DNA of 64,000 nt from Planctomycetota bacterium (lineage in GTDB: Bacteria > Planctomycetota > JAJSAM01). The position numbers and the translations under genes are program-made. The stretch is from positions 50,558-114,557 of the forward strand of contig JAJSAM010000039.1 of assembly GCA_024274785.1 (NCBI GenBank), in the 5' to 3' direction. Every line of letters begins with the position of its first letter. The first letter of the stretch is position 1. Shown one piece after another: positions 1 to 8,232 of the stretch. The notes below the pieces were generated by a model. The model ran no database searches. It was not told the origin of the DNA and worked only from the letters and a program-made list of their open reading frames with translations.

Positions 1-48
1 CCAGTGAGGTTGCGCCCTCCCCGCGCCTTGCCGGATCGGGCGCAGCGG
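1..48. repeat. Dispersed palindromic repeat, copy 1
   Basis: These 48 bases recur at 16791-16838 with three mismatches. Each copy can fold with arms GCGCCC (12-17) and GGGCGC (38-43). No open frame here resembles a protein. The element lies just beyond the 3' end of the minus-strand gene that stops at 83, so it may act as an intergenic repeat or a terminator. The full element may extend left of the window. Confidence 0.6.
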
Positions 49-82
49 CGCTCGAATCCCGAAGCTATTCCTGCACTGGCCC

Positions 83-2161
83 CTACTCCTTCGTGCCCTT
101 CCAGCCGTCCGCGGGGGCTCCTTTCAGGCGGAGTGTCGCCTCGACGGCAAAGACATCCTTCGAGGAGCGGGACTTCGTGGAGACCGGGATCCTGAAGCGG
201 GCGGTGCCGTCCTTGAACTCGGCCATCCGCTTGAATTCCTTCATCTTGGCCTTGACGACCGCGGGAGGAGGCGGCGTTCCGTCCGACGGCAGGTAGCCGT
301 AAAACTCGACGCCATCGAGCATGGGACGGAAGATGGCCAGACGGCCCTTGTGGATCCCGATGAACTTGGGCAGGTCGCCACCGGGGAGAAGTTCCATGGT
401 GGAGGTCGGCCCGGCGGGCTCGGCCGGGACCTCTTCGCCCTCGGCGGCCGGCTGGTCCGACGGCTTCTCTTCGGGCTTCTCTTCATCCGCGGTTCCCTCT
501 TCGCCCTCACCCTCACCTTTCGACTCCTCTGCGGGTTCGTCGGCCGGTTCGTCCGCGGGCGGCCTGGCGGTCACCGGGACCTCGACCTCCACCGAGACCC
601 GGGAATCCCACTGGACGAGGGCCACGATCACCGGCTTCCCTTTTCCCGATGCCTCGATGACGGCCTTGGCGGTGGAGTAGGGGAGGACGTTGACGGGGAT
701 GACGCCCACGAACCGGTTCTCGTCCTTGACGAAGACCTTGCCCTTGCCTTCCTTGCCGGGCGCCGCGTAACCGGTCTTCTCGACGCCATAACCGTCCGCG
801 TCGTCGAGTTCGCTTTCGGGAGGGAGCAGACCCGATTTCCGGATGGCGGTCAGGCTGTGCATCATCGCGTCGCGGGCCGGGGTGTGGTACTTCGCGCACC
901 GGAAGCCCAGCACGGAGTAAAGGTTCTGTTCATCGACCGCCCCGTCCGGGCCTTCGAGGATCCGGGCAGTGGCGCGAATCTCCAGTTCCTTGCTCAGGTA
1001 GGCCTTTCCTCCGCCGTAGCTCTGCCCGCGCAGGACCCGGGCGCCGGCCTGGCCCCAGTGCGGGAACTTGGCGTCGGAGTGAGGGTATTTCAGGGGCGGA
1101 GTGGAGGTCCACTCCATGACGTTGCCGAGCATGTTGAAGCAGCCGAAACCGGACTGGCCGTCCGGGCAGACATCGACGGCCGAGGGACGGTCGCCGGCTT
1201 CGGACCTGGGCGGCGAGTCCGCCTTGTTCCAGATCAGTAGGTTTCTCTGCCGCTTGTCATCGGCGATGAACTCGTCGCCCCAGGGGTAGACCGTGTTCTT
1301 CGGTCCGCGGGCGGCCTTCTCCCACTCGGCTTCGGTCGGGACGTGCTTCCCGGCCCACCTGGCGAAAGCATCGGCGTCCAGTCCGCTGACGAATCGCACT
1401 GCGTGATCGAGCTCATCCGGGGCCGGTTTCGCCTGCGGCCAGTGCTTCGGCGCGAGACGGGTGTATGTGTTGAGGGCGGTTCCCTCGGGCAGCGTGAATC
1501 GCAGCCAGGCCTCGATGCGATTCGGGAGCGGAAGGTCCGCGAACTTCTGTTTCTGAGCCGGCACCGGCAGGTTCTCGTTGAAGGCGTCGAGCGCGCCCTT
1601 GACGAGTCCCGGGTTGGCGGCGAGCACCTTTGCGGTGAGGGTCAGAAGCTTGCTCCGGTTCATCCAGTAGATGCTCTCCATCTCCCAGGCCGTGGGGTTC
1701 TGCCCGAAGATCGAGGTCGCCACGAGGTAGATGTTGTTCATCTTGCGGTCGGTGAACACCACCTTCTGGCAGGCGTCGTCGAGGAAGGCGCGGTATTGCG
1801 CGTTCGTAACCTCGAAGCGGTCCATGGCATAGGCTTCCGTCTCGACGGTGTGCTCCGGCGTCTCGCGCAGGAGAATGCCCCACCAGAGTTCCTTCTTGCC
1901 TCCCCTCAGCAGGGGCGGAATCTTCTTCCGGTCCTGGAGGAACGCCTTCTTCAACCACCGCTCGGTGACACCCATCTCGAACTCTCCGGCGGGTATCTCG
2001 ACCATGCCGGCGAACTCGGATTCGGTGCCCTTCTGCTTCGGCTTCTCCTGGGCGGCACCTTCCTCCGCTCCGATGAGCAGGCAGGCAATCGTGAGAAAGG
2101 CGAGGCCCGGGGCCATGAGGGAGAAGATACCGGCTCGGCGACGGCTGGGGTCGGGGATCAT
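83..2161 (-). CDS. Secreted formylglycine-generating-enzyme-fold (SUMF1) protein
   Basis: 692 residues. The N-terminus is a signal peptide (hydrophobic stretch at about residues 13-35, AAQ cleavage region). Residues about 50-430 carry FGE-sulfatase family signatures: the opening IPAGEFEMG, RFEVTNAQYRAFL, HVPTEAEWEKAARG, YPWGDEF, NMLGNVMEW, RVLRGQSY and GFRCAKY near the end of the fold. The cysteine pair that true FGEs use near the RGGS-type segment is not visible here (RGQSYGGG), so sulfatase activation is doubtful and a binding or structural role is likelier. An acidic Glu-rich linker (about 540-590) leads to a C-terminal region of unknown fold. The ATG is preceded by GGAGG at a good distance. 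Stop codon is TAG. Confidence 0.8.
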   Translation of the reverse strand: MIPDPSRRRAGIFSLMAPGLAFLTIACLLIGAEEGAAQEKPKQKGTESEFAGMVEIPAGEFEMGVTERWLKKAFLQDRKKIPPLLRGGKKELWWGILLRETPEHTVETEAYAMDRFEVTNAQYRAFLDDACQKVVFTDRKMNNIYLVATSIFGQNPTAWEMESIYWMNRSKLLTLTAKVLAANPGLVKGALDAFNENLPVPAQKQKFADLPLPNRIEAWLRFTLPEGTALNTYTRLAPKHWPQAKPAPDELDHAVRFVSGLDADAFARWAGKHVPTEAEWEKAARGPKNTVYPWGDEFIADDKRQRNLLIWNKADSPPRSEAGDRPSAVDVCPDGQSGFGCFNMLGNVMEWTSTPPLKYPHSDAKFPHWGQAGARVLRGQSYGGGKAYLSKELEIRATARILEGPDGAVDEQNLYSVLGFRCAKYHTPARDAMMHSLTAIRKSGLLPPESELDDADGYGVEKTGYAAPGKEGKGKVFVKDENRFVGVIPVNVLPYSTAKAVIEASGKGKPVIVALVQWDSRVSVEVEVPVTARPPADEPADEPAEESKGEGEGEEGTADEEKPEEKPSDQPAAEGEEVPAEPAGPTSTMELLPGGDLPKFIGIHKGRLAIFRPMLDGVEFYGYLPSDGTPPPPAVVKAKMKEFKRMAEFKDGTARFRIPVSTKSRSSKDVFAVEATLRLKGAPADGWKGTKE

Positions 2162-2495
2162 TCAGGGAACCTCCGGCAAAGAGTGGTCTATATGGCGCGT
2201 TACACCGATTCGACCATATCACGCACCCCGTGCCGGACAAAAGTTGGGACAAGTCGGACGATTGTTCGCGACCGGATTTTTCCACGTTCGGCTGCTTCCG
2301 ATCATTCCGTGGTGCGCCTTCCTTTCAGGGAAATGGAGCAGGGAGTTGCCCACATATTGGGCTTCTATTCCCTAATAGTGGTCTATTTAGTGCTTAGGTC
2401 TTGACCCGATTTCACCCGGTCGGATAGACTTCATCCCGGGCAGCGATGTGCCGGAAAATCGCGCAACCCCGGGCCAGGAAACTGGGAGGCGTGTC
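2162..2495. other. Divergent intergenic region
   Basis: This 334-base gap separates the minus-strand FGE-fold gene from the plus-strand LysM gene and is richer in A/T than its surroundings. It holds the LysM promoter at 2401-2430 and the ribosome binding sites of both genes. I see no RNA gene or additional coding sequence. Confidence 0.5.
2401..2430 (+). promoter_or_regulatory. Housekeeping sigma promoter for the LysM gene
   Basis: TTGACC at 2401-2406, an 18-base spacer and TAGACT at 2425-2430. Transcription would start near 2437, about 60 bases before the ATG at 2496, which has a GGGAGG ribosome binding site just upstream. Confidence 0.55.
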
Positions 2496-3221
2496 ATGGG
2501 CAATTTCGAGAAACTCGGGGTTCTGGTGATCATCATGCTGGTGGTCGTGATCCTCGTCTTGACGGTCTGGGGCGTCGGTCAGCCGGTGGATGAGCTCGGA
2601 GCGACGCTCACCCCGAAGCAACTTGCCGCGGCGGGAGAGAACGGGCAGAGTTCCGGTCCAAGGCACAATGCGTCAGCCGAGCAGCCGGCCAACGAGGTCC
2701 CCAGGGCGTCGCGCCCCGGTGTCTCGCCCTGGGCGGACCCGGATCCGGAGGATCGCAATTCCGCAGACTCCCCGAAATCTGACAACGAGGATACTCCGGC
2801 CCCGATTCCGGTGCGCAGCAAGGACATCATCCACACCGTCGTGGAGGGCGACAGCTTCTACGGCATGGCGCTGCGATACTACCGGGATGGCACGAAGTTC
2901 CTGGTGATCCGGGAGGCAAATCCCGACGTCGACCCCCAGACGCTGTCGGTGGGCACCAGGATCACCGTCCCGGACCCGGCCCGTGTGCTGAAGGCCGACC
3001 GTGTGCGGAGGGCCGAGGACGTGCTGCCGGCGCCCCGGCCGATGTCGAATTCCGGAAGCAGGACCTATGTGGTGAGGAAGGGCGACAGCCTCTGGCGGAT
3101 CGCAAGAGAGACCCTCGGTCAGGGCACCGACTTTCCGAAGATCCTCGACGCCAACCGGGACCTGCTCGGTGATAACGGGGACGATCTGCAGGTCGGCATG
3201 ACGCTGGTCATTCCCCGCTAG
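2496..3221 (+). CDS. Membrane-anchored protein with two LysM domains
   Basis: 241 residues. An N-terminal transmembrane segment (residues about 5-28) is followed by a Pro/Ser-rich low-complexity linker and two LysM modules. The first is at about 109-160 (VVEGDSFYGMALRYY, TRITVPD) and the second at about 188-241 (VRKGDSLWRIARETL, VGMTLVIPR, which ends the protein). LysM modules bind peptidoglycan glycan strands, so it probably sits in the inner membrane with the LysM pair in the periplasm. I chose ATG 2496 over the upstream in-frame ATG at 2448 because GGGAGG precedes it and the membrane segment then starts at residue 5. Stop is TAG. Confidence 0.85.
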   Translation: MGNFEKLGVLVIIMLVVVILVLTVWGVGQPVDELGATLTPKQLAAAGENGQSSGPRHNASAEQPANEVPRASRPGVSPWADPDPEDRNSADSPKSDNEDTPAPIPVRSKDIIHTVVEGDSFYGMALRYYRDGTKFLVIREANPDVDPQTLSVGTRITVPDPARVLKADRVRRAEDVLPAPRPMSNSGSRTYVVRKGDSLWRIARETLGQGTDFPKILDANRDLLGDNGDDLQVGMTLVIPR

Positions 3222-3293
3222 CAGCCCGTCGGAGTAACGCGTCCCCTGCAAGCAGGCCCGTCCGCCCGACGGTCTGCTGGTACGCTGTTTCCT

Positions 3294-3605
3294 TCACATC
3301 GAGCCCGTCCGTCTTCTTCCGGTTCCCCGGTTTTTCGGGATCAGCGATGGCGCCACCACCTCGCAGGTGATCCCCCTCTTCAGCAGCGCACGGCAGAGAA
3401 CGTAGCCCGCACCGCTGGCCTCGCAGCAGACCATCAACTCACCTTCGTGCTTCCGCTCCGGACGACGAAGCCACTTCACCGGCCGAGCGAGATCGGTGGG
3501 CATCGTCTTCGTCTCCGCGAGGTCCGATGAAAGCCCAGGCAGAGCTGCCCCGGTGATCGTGTCCTGGTGGGTGTCGAAAGCCACATATCTGATAGACTTC
3601 TGCAT
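3294..3605 (-). pseudogene. IS110-family transposase, N-terminal relic
   Basis: The frame begins with ATG at 3605 behind a strong AAGAGGAGG site and reads like an IS110 DEDD transposase N-terminus: YVAFDTHQDTI (first catalytic Asp), MVCCEASGAGYVLCRAL, CEVVAPSLIP. At the expected IPKKPG..KTD motif one base is missing in an A-run near 3333; restoring it yields IPKKPGNRKKTDG in the next frame. After that the similarity ends, and the C-terminal catalytic Ser domain is absent. It is a truncated and frameshifted insertion-sequence remnant, probably inactive. Confidence 0.75.
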
Positions 3606-3915
3606 GGCTGGATCCTCCTCTTGTGCTGCAACAGAAGGAAGTTGCATGCGGCTCTGCCGAGCCGGTTTCCTGATCGCACGGTAACCCGCGTTGACCAGGG
3701 GGATCCAGTCCATCCATCGTATCCAGCGCTCGCGCAAGAATAACTTCGCAGGACCGAGAGCGCGGATGCGCCCGCCCGTCAAGCGCCACACCCACGAGAT
3801 GAACCGCCAGCAGGCCGCCGGTGGAACGTATCCCCTGGAAAATCAGCTCAGCTTCGGCTTTCCGCCGGCCGATAATGGAATCGCTGTTCCCGGCAGTTTC
3901 CGGGGAGGGATACCC
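3606..3915. other. Gap between the IS110 relic and the next gene
   Basis: This 310-base gap contains the left flank of the IS110 relic and the leader of the gene at 3916. A GATAAT at 3871-3876 could be a -10 box but lacks a clear -35. Nothing else is supportable. Confidence 0.3.
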
Positions 3916-4737
3916 ATGAAACGTCACGGTTCGATCGCTGCGCTGGTTCTGTTTCTCGTCCTGGTCTCCGGGTTGCCCGCGGGCGCCCAGGATGCCACCA
4001 AGCCTGATCCCAAGACCACTCGGAAGCCGGCCACGGCCAGGCAGCCGAGAGGCGCCACCTCCCTCGATGCCGCCGACGTCCCGGAGTTGAAGATTGCTCC
4101 GGTGGTCGGTGAGAAGGTCGAAATCCAGGTCCGTCCGGGCGTGGTCATGAAGGGCGTGGTCAAGGATCACCGCTACGAGGTCCTCAGCCCTTTCGGCGGC
4201 TACGTCCCGGTGGAGAGCGATGAAGTCCCGTTCGCCGGGATTCGCGTCTACCACGCGATGGGCCTCGACGGGTTCATCTTCCTCCGCTACGACTCCATCC
4301 ACAAGATCACCTTCCATGGCAAGCTGAGCCAGGAAGAGGGGCTTGCCCTCGCCCGCCGGATCCATGAGGAGATGAAGCGCGCTGCCGAGGAGAAGGAGCG
4401 CGCCATCGCGGACATGGCGGCCCGGCGGCAGCGGCTTGCGGACGAGAAGGCCGCGAGGGCGGTGGAGGCCGATCAGGCCGCGGCCGAGGAAGAGGTTCTC
4501 GGAGAGAGCCGGCGAGCCGAGGACATCAAGAAACTGCTCGAGCGTTTCCCCCCGCCCGAGTGGCGTCCGGCCCGGCTGGCCGAGTTGAAGAAGCGGCGCC
4601 TGATCCTCGACATCCTCCCCAACGACGAGGAGACCGCCTTCATCGACAACTACGAGTTGTGGTTCGAAGGCTACGAGATCTGGCGGAAGGCCCAGGAGGA
4701 ACTGGGGAAGTCTGTCGCCCCGCCGGAGAAGAAGTAG
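3916..4737 (+). CDS. Secreted coiled-coil protein of unknown function
   Basis: 273 residues. A signal peptide (residues 1-25, ending PAGAQ) is followed by a short basic linker and a small beta-rich segment at about 55-135 (VGEKVEIQVRPGVVMKG). A long Glu/Ala/Arg-rich helical coiled coil spans about 145-210. The C-terminal part (FPPPEWRPARLAEL, NDEETAFIDNYELW) is helical. I do not recognise the family. ATG 3916 is used because GGGGAGGG lies just upstream and it starts the signal peptide. It is followed 38 bases later by lpxK, but a promoter signature in the gap suggests a separate unit. Stop is TAG. Confidence 0.75.
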   Translation: MKRHGSIAALVLFLVLVSGLPAGAQDATKPDPKTTRKPATARQPRGATSLDAADVPELKIAPVVGEKVEIQVRPGVVMKGVVKDHRYEVLSPFGGYVPVESDEVPFAGIRVYHAMGLDGFIFLRYDSIHKITFHGKLSQEEGLALARRIHEEMKRAAEEKERAIADMAARRQRLADEKAARAVEADQAAAEEEVLGESRRAEDIKKLLERFPPPEWRPARLAELKKRRLILDILPNDEETAFIDNYELWFEGYEIWRKAQEELGKSVAPPEKK

Positions 4738-4740
4738 GGG

Positions 4741-4768
4741 GCGACAGCGGGTTGTTCGGGCTTAGAAT
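4741..4768 (+). promoter_or_regulatory. Promoter for leaderless lpxK
   Basis: GCGACA at 4741-4746, a 16-base spacer and TAGAAT at 4763-4768. Only six bases separate the -10 box from the GTG start at 4775 and there is no ribosome binding site, so the transcript probably begins at the start codon. Confidence 0.5.
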
Positions 4769-4774
4769 GATCCC

Positions 4775-5839
4775 GTGCACCTTCCGACTGAGCCCTTCCC
4801 GGTCCGATTCATCCGCGGCGACGCCACGGGGCCCGGTCCAACCGCGCTGCGCTGGGCGCTGACGCCTTTTTCCTGGCTCTTCGGAACGGCGACGGAGATC
4901 CGTCGCTCCCTCTACCAGAGCGGCGTCTTCACCGTGCACCGCGTGCCGTGCCCGGTGATCAGCGTCGGTAATCTCACGGTCGGCGGTACCGGCAAGACTC
5001 CGCTCGTGGAGTGGGTGGTCCGGGAGACGCGCAAGCTGGGCAAGCAGGCGGCGGTGCTTTCACGGGGCTACGGCGCGTCCGCGAAGGGCGTCCCCGACGA
5101 ACTCGCCGCCCTCTCCGAGAGCCTTCAACAACTCGCCTACGTCAGCGACCCGGATCGGGTGCGGGGCGCCCTCGAGGCCATCGAACGCCACCGCGCGGAA
5201 GTCCTGGTTCTGGACGATGGGTTTCAGCATCATCGCCTGGCCCGCGACCTGGACATCGTTGCCGTCGACGCCACGCTGCCGTTCGGGGGGGGCTACTGTC
5301 TCCCGCGAGGGATGCTGCGTGAGCCGGTCCGTGCCCTGCGTCGATCCGACGTGGTGGTATTGACCCGAGCGGACCAGGTGGAGGCGAACACGCTGGGGCG
5401 CCTCGCCCGAAGGTTGCATCGCGCGGCCCCGAAGGCGGTGCTGGCCACGGCGGATCATCGACCCCAGTGCGTTCGCTCCCTCGTCAGCGGGGAGGTCTTC
5501 CCGCCGTCCTCCCTCGAGGGCCGCCGGGTCTACGCCGCGAGCGGCATCGGTAATCCTCGCGCCTTCGAGGCAACGCTGAAGTCCCTCGGCGCCTACCTGG
5601 CCGGCGCCGCCCGGTTTGTCGATCACCACGACTACCGGCCGGAGGAGATCGAGGCCCTGCGTCGCGCCGCCGATGCCGCCGGAGCGAATACTCTGGTTAC
5701 TACCGCCAAAGACGCCGTGAAGTGGCCCGCCCCATCCGGCCCCGGCCCGGAACCGGTGGCCCTCGAGGTTCGCATGACGTTCCGCACCGGCGAGGAGCAG
5801 GTGAGGGAGCGCTTGCGGGGAGTCCTCCAACGCCCGTGA
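4775..5839 (+). CDS. lpxK: Tetraacyldisaccharide 4'-kinase (LpxK)
   Basis: 354 residues, normal for LpxK. It phosphorylates the 4' position of the tetraacylated disaccharide 1-phosphate to make lipid IVA at the inner membrane. Diagnostic segments are VISVGNLTVGGTGKTPLVEW (P-loop GGTGKT at about residue 70), LSRGYG, VLVLDDGFQHH (Asp-Asp with the HH pair), YCLPRGMLREP, and the C-terminal FVDHHDY and LVTTAKDAVK motifs. The start is GTG 4775, seven bases after a TAGAAT box. Its stop codon overlaps the beginning of an IS66 transposase relic, showing that the 3' end abuts an insertion scar. Confidence 0.95.
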   Translation: MHLPTEPFPVRFIRGDATGPGPTALRWALTPFSWLFGTATEIRRSLYQSGVFTVHRVPCPVISVGNLTVGGTGKTPLVEWVVRETRKLGKQAAVLSRGYGASAKGVPDELAALSESLQQLAYVSDPDRVRGALEAIERHRAEVLVLDDGFQHHRLARDLDIVAVDATLPFGGGYCLPRGMLREPVRALRRSDVVVLTRADQVEANTLGRLARRLHRAAPKAVLATADHRPQCVRSLVSGEVFPPSSLEGRRVYAASGIGNPRAFEATLKSLGAYLAGAARFVDHHDYRPEEIEALRRAADAAGANTLVTTAKDAVKWPAPSGPGPEPVALEVRMTFRTGEEQVRERLRGVLQRP

Positions 5840-6141
5840 CCGATGAGCCGCACTACTTCGATGGGGCTCGAGTCCTCCGAGGGAGGGACGCGGCCAGGAA
5901 GATGGAGGCCGTCTACCTCGAGCACATCCGCCAGGCCGGGCAGGGGGAGGTGCTGCTGAGCGACGGCACCCCGATGCAGATGTGTGACGCATTGAGGTGC
6001 ATCGCCCCGGGCGAGATGAAGACCGTCCTCGGAAACTGCCTGGCTCACGCCCGGCGGCAGTTCGTCGATGTGGTGGCCGGCTTCCCGCGGGAAGTGGAGC
6101 ACGTGATTGATGAGATCTCGCTGGTCTGCGGGCATGACGCG
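5836..6141 (+). pseudogene. IS66-family transposase fragment
   Basis: The frame from GTG 5836 reads as an internal piece of an IS66 (TnpC-type) transposase: SDGTPMQMCDAL, LGNCLAHARRQFVDV and a following helix ending at VCGHDA, matching the family's catalytic core around the conserved CLAH.RR.F motif. Both the N-terminal half and the C-terminal end are missing. It lies directly against the lpxK stop codon. The remaining 240 bases up to 6385 contain only a GC-rich imperfect hairpin near 6200-6230 and no recognisable coding sequence. It is a decayed mobile element. Confidence 0.7.
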
Positions 6142-6372
6142 CCGGCCAACCCCGTCCCTCGTCCCGCTTCGCCGCTTCCCCGCGCCTTCAACTTCCTGAA
6201 CTGCAGCGCAGATTCGCGCTGTGCAGCGCGGCGCGCCCGGCCATGCGTCGAAATCCCGTGAGAATTCTCAGATTTTGCACGCCTGCCGAAGGCACACGAC
6301 CCTCCATGGCCGGAATTGCGGGCCACCCTGAATTCGCGGGGAAACCGTGCGGCGGGGTCGCGGGGCACCCCT

Positions 6373-6378
6373 TACACT
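6373..6378 (+). promoter_or_regulatory. -10 box of leaderless lpxL
   Basis: TACACT at 6373-6378 is followed after seven bases by ATG 6386, with no ribosome binding site between. No convincing -35 is visible, so support is mainly the match to the same arrangement at lpxK, 13320 and 39307. Confidence 0.35.
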
Positions 6379-6385
6379 CTTCGGC

Positions 6386-7330
6386 ATGGGTATCGTTGTC
6401 CGGGCCAGGTACTTCCTGGAATATGCCGGTGTGCGTCTGCTTGTGGCGGGGGTTCTCTCTCTCGGCTACGAACGAGCCCTTGCGCTCAGCCGCAAGCTCG
6501 CGGACCTGGTGTTCCTGGCGGACAAGCGGCATCGTCGGCGGGCGATCGAGAACATCGCACGGTCCCTTCCTGAACTCGGGGAGGCGGAATGGCGACGGGT
6601 GGCGCGGGAGTCGTTCCGATCCTTCGTGCAGGTGCTGGTGGAATCGGCCTACCTGCCGCGGCTCCTGACCAGGAACTCCGCGGATCGCCTGGTCACCTTT
6701 CACATCCACCCCGAGGCGAAGAAGGCGGCGGCAAAAGGGACCGGGATCATCTTTGTGACGGGCCACACCGGAAACTGGGAACTGACCGGTCAGGTGGCGG
6801 GCATCAACGGCTATCCGCTCGTCTCCGTCGCCAGGCCGCGCGACAACCCCTACCTCGAGAAGTACGTGATTCGCAATCGAGAGCGCCACGGCCAGAAGAT
6901 CGTGGCCAAGAAGGGGGCGATCCGTGACCTTTCCCGTGCGCTTCGGGACGGGAAGTATCTCGGTATCCTCGCCGACCAGAACGCCGGCAGCCACGGGATC
7001 TTCGTGGACTTCTTCGGCCGTCTCGCGAGCACCACCGGAGGGCCGGCCATGCTGTCTCTGCGGTTCAAGGTTCCGATCATCACCGCCTTCACCATCCGGT
7101 CGGGCCGCGGCTTCAAGTACGACATCTACGCCGAGAAGCCTCTGGTTCCGCCGAACACCGGCAATCGGGACGAGGATGTTCGCATTCTCACTCAGGCATT
7201 CACCAGGCGTGTCGAGAAGTGGGTGCGCGAGTACCCCGAGCAGTGGCTGTGGGGCCACCGGCGCTGGAAGTCCAGACCAAAGGAAGAACAGCAATGGCGA
7301 TCGAACCCTTCGACCTCGACCGGGTCATAA
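6386..7330 (+). CDS. lpxL: Kdo2-lipid A acyltransferase (LpxL/HtrB family)
   Basis: 314 residues, as expected for the family. It transfers a secondary acyl chain from acyl-ACP to Kdo-lipid IVA on the cytoplasmic face of the inner membrane. An N-terminal hydrophobic anchor (about residues 10-30) precedes the catalytic H-x4-E motif in TGHTGNWELTG. The acyl-acceptor segments GILADQNAGSHGIFVDFFGR and GPAMLSLRFKVPI follow, and the C-terminus has QWLWGHRRWKSRP, all typical of LpxL/LpxM. The exact position acylated cannot be told. The last 37 bases overlap the next gene. Stop is TAA, rare here. Confidence 0.9.
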   Translation: MGIVVRARYFLEYAGVRLLVAGVLSLGYERALALSRKLADLVFLADKRHRRRAIENIARSLPELGEAEWRRVARESFRSFVQVLVESAYLPRLLTRNSADRLVTFHIHPEAKKAAAKGTGIIFVTGHTGNWELTGQVAGINGYPLVSVARPRDNPYLEKYVIRNRERHGQKIVAKKGAIRDLSRALRDGKYLGILADQNAGSHGIFVDFFGRLASTTGGPAMLSLRFKVPIITAFTIRSGRGFKYDIYAEKPLVPPNTGNRDEDVRILTQAFTRRVEKWVREYPEQWLWGHRRWKSRPKEEQQWRSNPSTSTGS

Positions 7331-8232
7331 CCCGGCCGCTCGACAAGCGCCCCTCGCTGGTCAGCGTCGATCAGTTCGCCGGTCTCCCCGCGCCCGGGGC
7401 GACCGTGGGGGAGTGGTTCGCGTCGCTGCCGGAGTTCCTCGCCGGGGGCTGGCTGCGGGAGGTGGTGGCCGCCATCGTGCGGTCCAGGCGAAGCGGCCGC
7501 CCGGTGATCGCCGGCATCGGTGGCCACGTCGTCAAGACCGGCTGCTCCCCGATTCTGATCGACCTGATGGAGCGGGGAGTCCTGACCGGGCTCGCCATGC
7601 CCGGCTCCACCGCCATCCACGACTTCGAAATCGCCGCGTCCGGCGGCACTTCCGAGGACGTGGCCGCGCGACTCGACGAGGGCGCGTACGGCACCACCGA
7701 AGAGACCGGCCGGTTCTTCGCCGTGGCGACGGCCGACGGGGCCGCCGGGAAGGGACTGGGGCGCGCGCTTGGCGAGAAGATGCTCGCGGACGGCCTGCCC
7801 CACGCGAATCTGAGCGTCCTCGCCACCGCGGCCCGGCTCGACCTCCCGGCCACGGTACACGTGGCGGTGGGCACCGACACGGTTCACCTTCATCCCCAGG
7901 TGAACGGCGCTGAGATCGGCGCGGCCACGCATCTGGACTTCCGTATCCTGACCACCGTGATCGCCGGCCTCGACCACGGCGTCTACCTGAACTGCGGATC
8001 GGCGGTGGTCCTCCCGGAGGTATTTCTGAAGGCGATCACCGTAGCGCGAAACACCGGCCACCCGGTCGCCGGGCTCTTCACCGCGAACTTCGACATGCTG
8101 CGGCATTACCGGACCCGGGTGAACGTGGTCAGCCGTCCCCCGGAACGCGGCGTGGATCTCACGGGGCACCACGAGATCATGCTGCCTCTCCTGCGGATGC
8201 TGGTCCTCTCCGAGATGGAGGCCGACCGATGA
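7294..8232 (+). CDS. Deoxyhypusine-synthase-like protein of unknown function
   Basis: 312 residues, cytoplasmic. ATG 7294 follows AAGGAAGAAC and lies inside the 3' end of lpxL. The central part, IAGIGGHVVKTGCSPILIDL, then STAIHDFEIA and GTSEDVA, has the layout of the NAD-binding fold of deoxyhypusine/homospermidine-synthase-like proteins. I cannot see the family's catalytic lysine segment. Other conserved-looking stretches are GTDTVHLHPQ and YLNCGSAVVLPEVFLKA. Bacteria lack eIF5A, so hypusine formation is not expected. It is coupled to hldE by an ATGA overlap, and its place among heptose genes hints at a role in nucleotide-heptose or surface-sugar metabolism. The family assignment is from memory. 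Confidence 0.5.
   Translation: MAIEPFDLDRVITRPLDKRPSLVSVDQFAGLPAPGATVGEWFASLPEFLAGGWLREVVAAIVRSRRSGRPVIAGIGGHVVKTGCSPILIDLMERGVLTGLAMPGSTAIHDFEIAASGGTSEDVAARLDEGAYGTTEETGRFFAVATADGAAGKGLGRALGEKMLADGLPHANLSVLATAARLDLPATVHVAVGTDTVHLHPQVNGAEIGAATHLDFRILTTVIAGLDHGVYLNCGSAVVLPEVFLKAITVARNTGHPVAGLFTANFDMLRHYRTRVNVVSRPPERGVDLTGHHEIMLPLLRMLVLSEMEADR

Noticed and set aside
44..62. GCTCGAATCCC resembling a tRNA T-loop
   Set aside because: No acceptor stem, anticodon arm or D-arm fits around it; it lies in the dispersed repeat.
2448..2495. Upstream ATG for the LysM gene
   Set aside because: It has no ribosome site and would place charged residues ahead of the membrane segment; ATG 2496 has GGGAGG.
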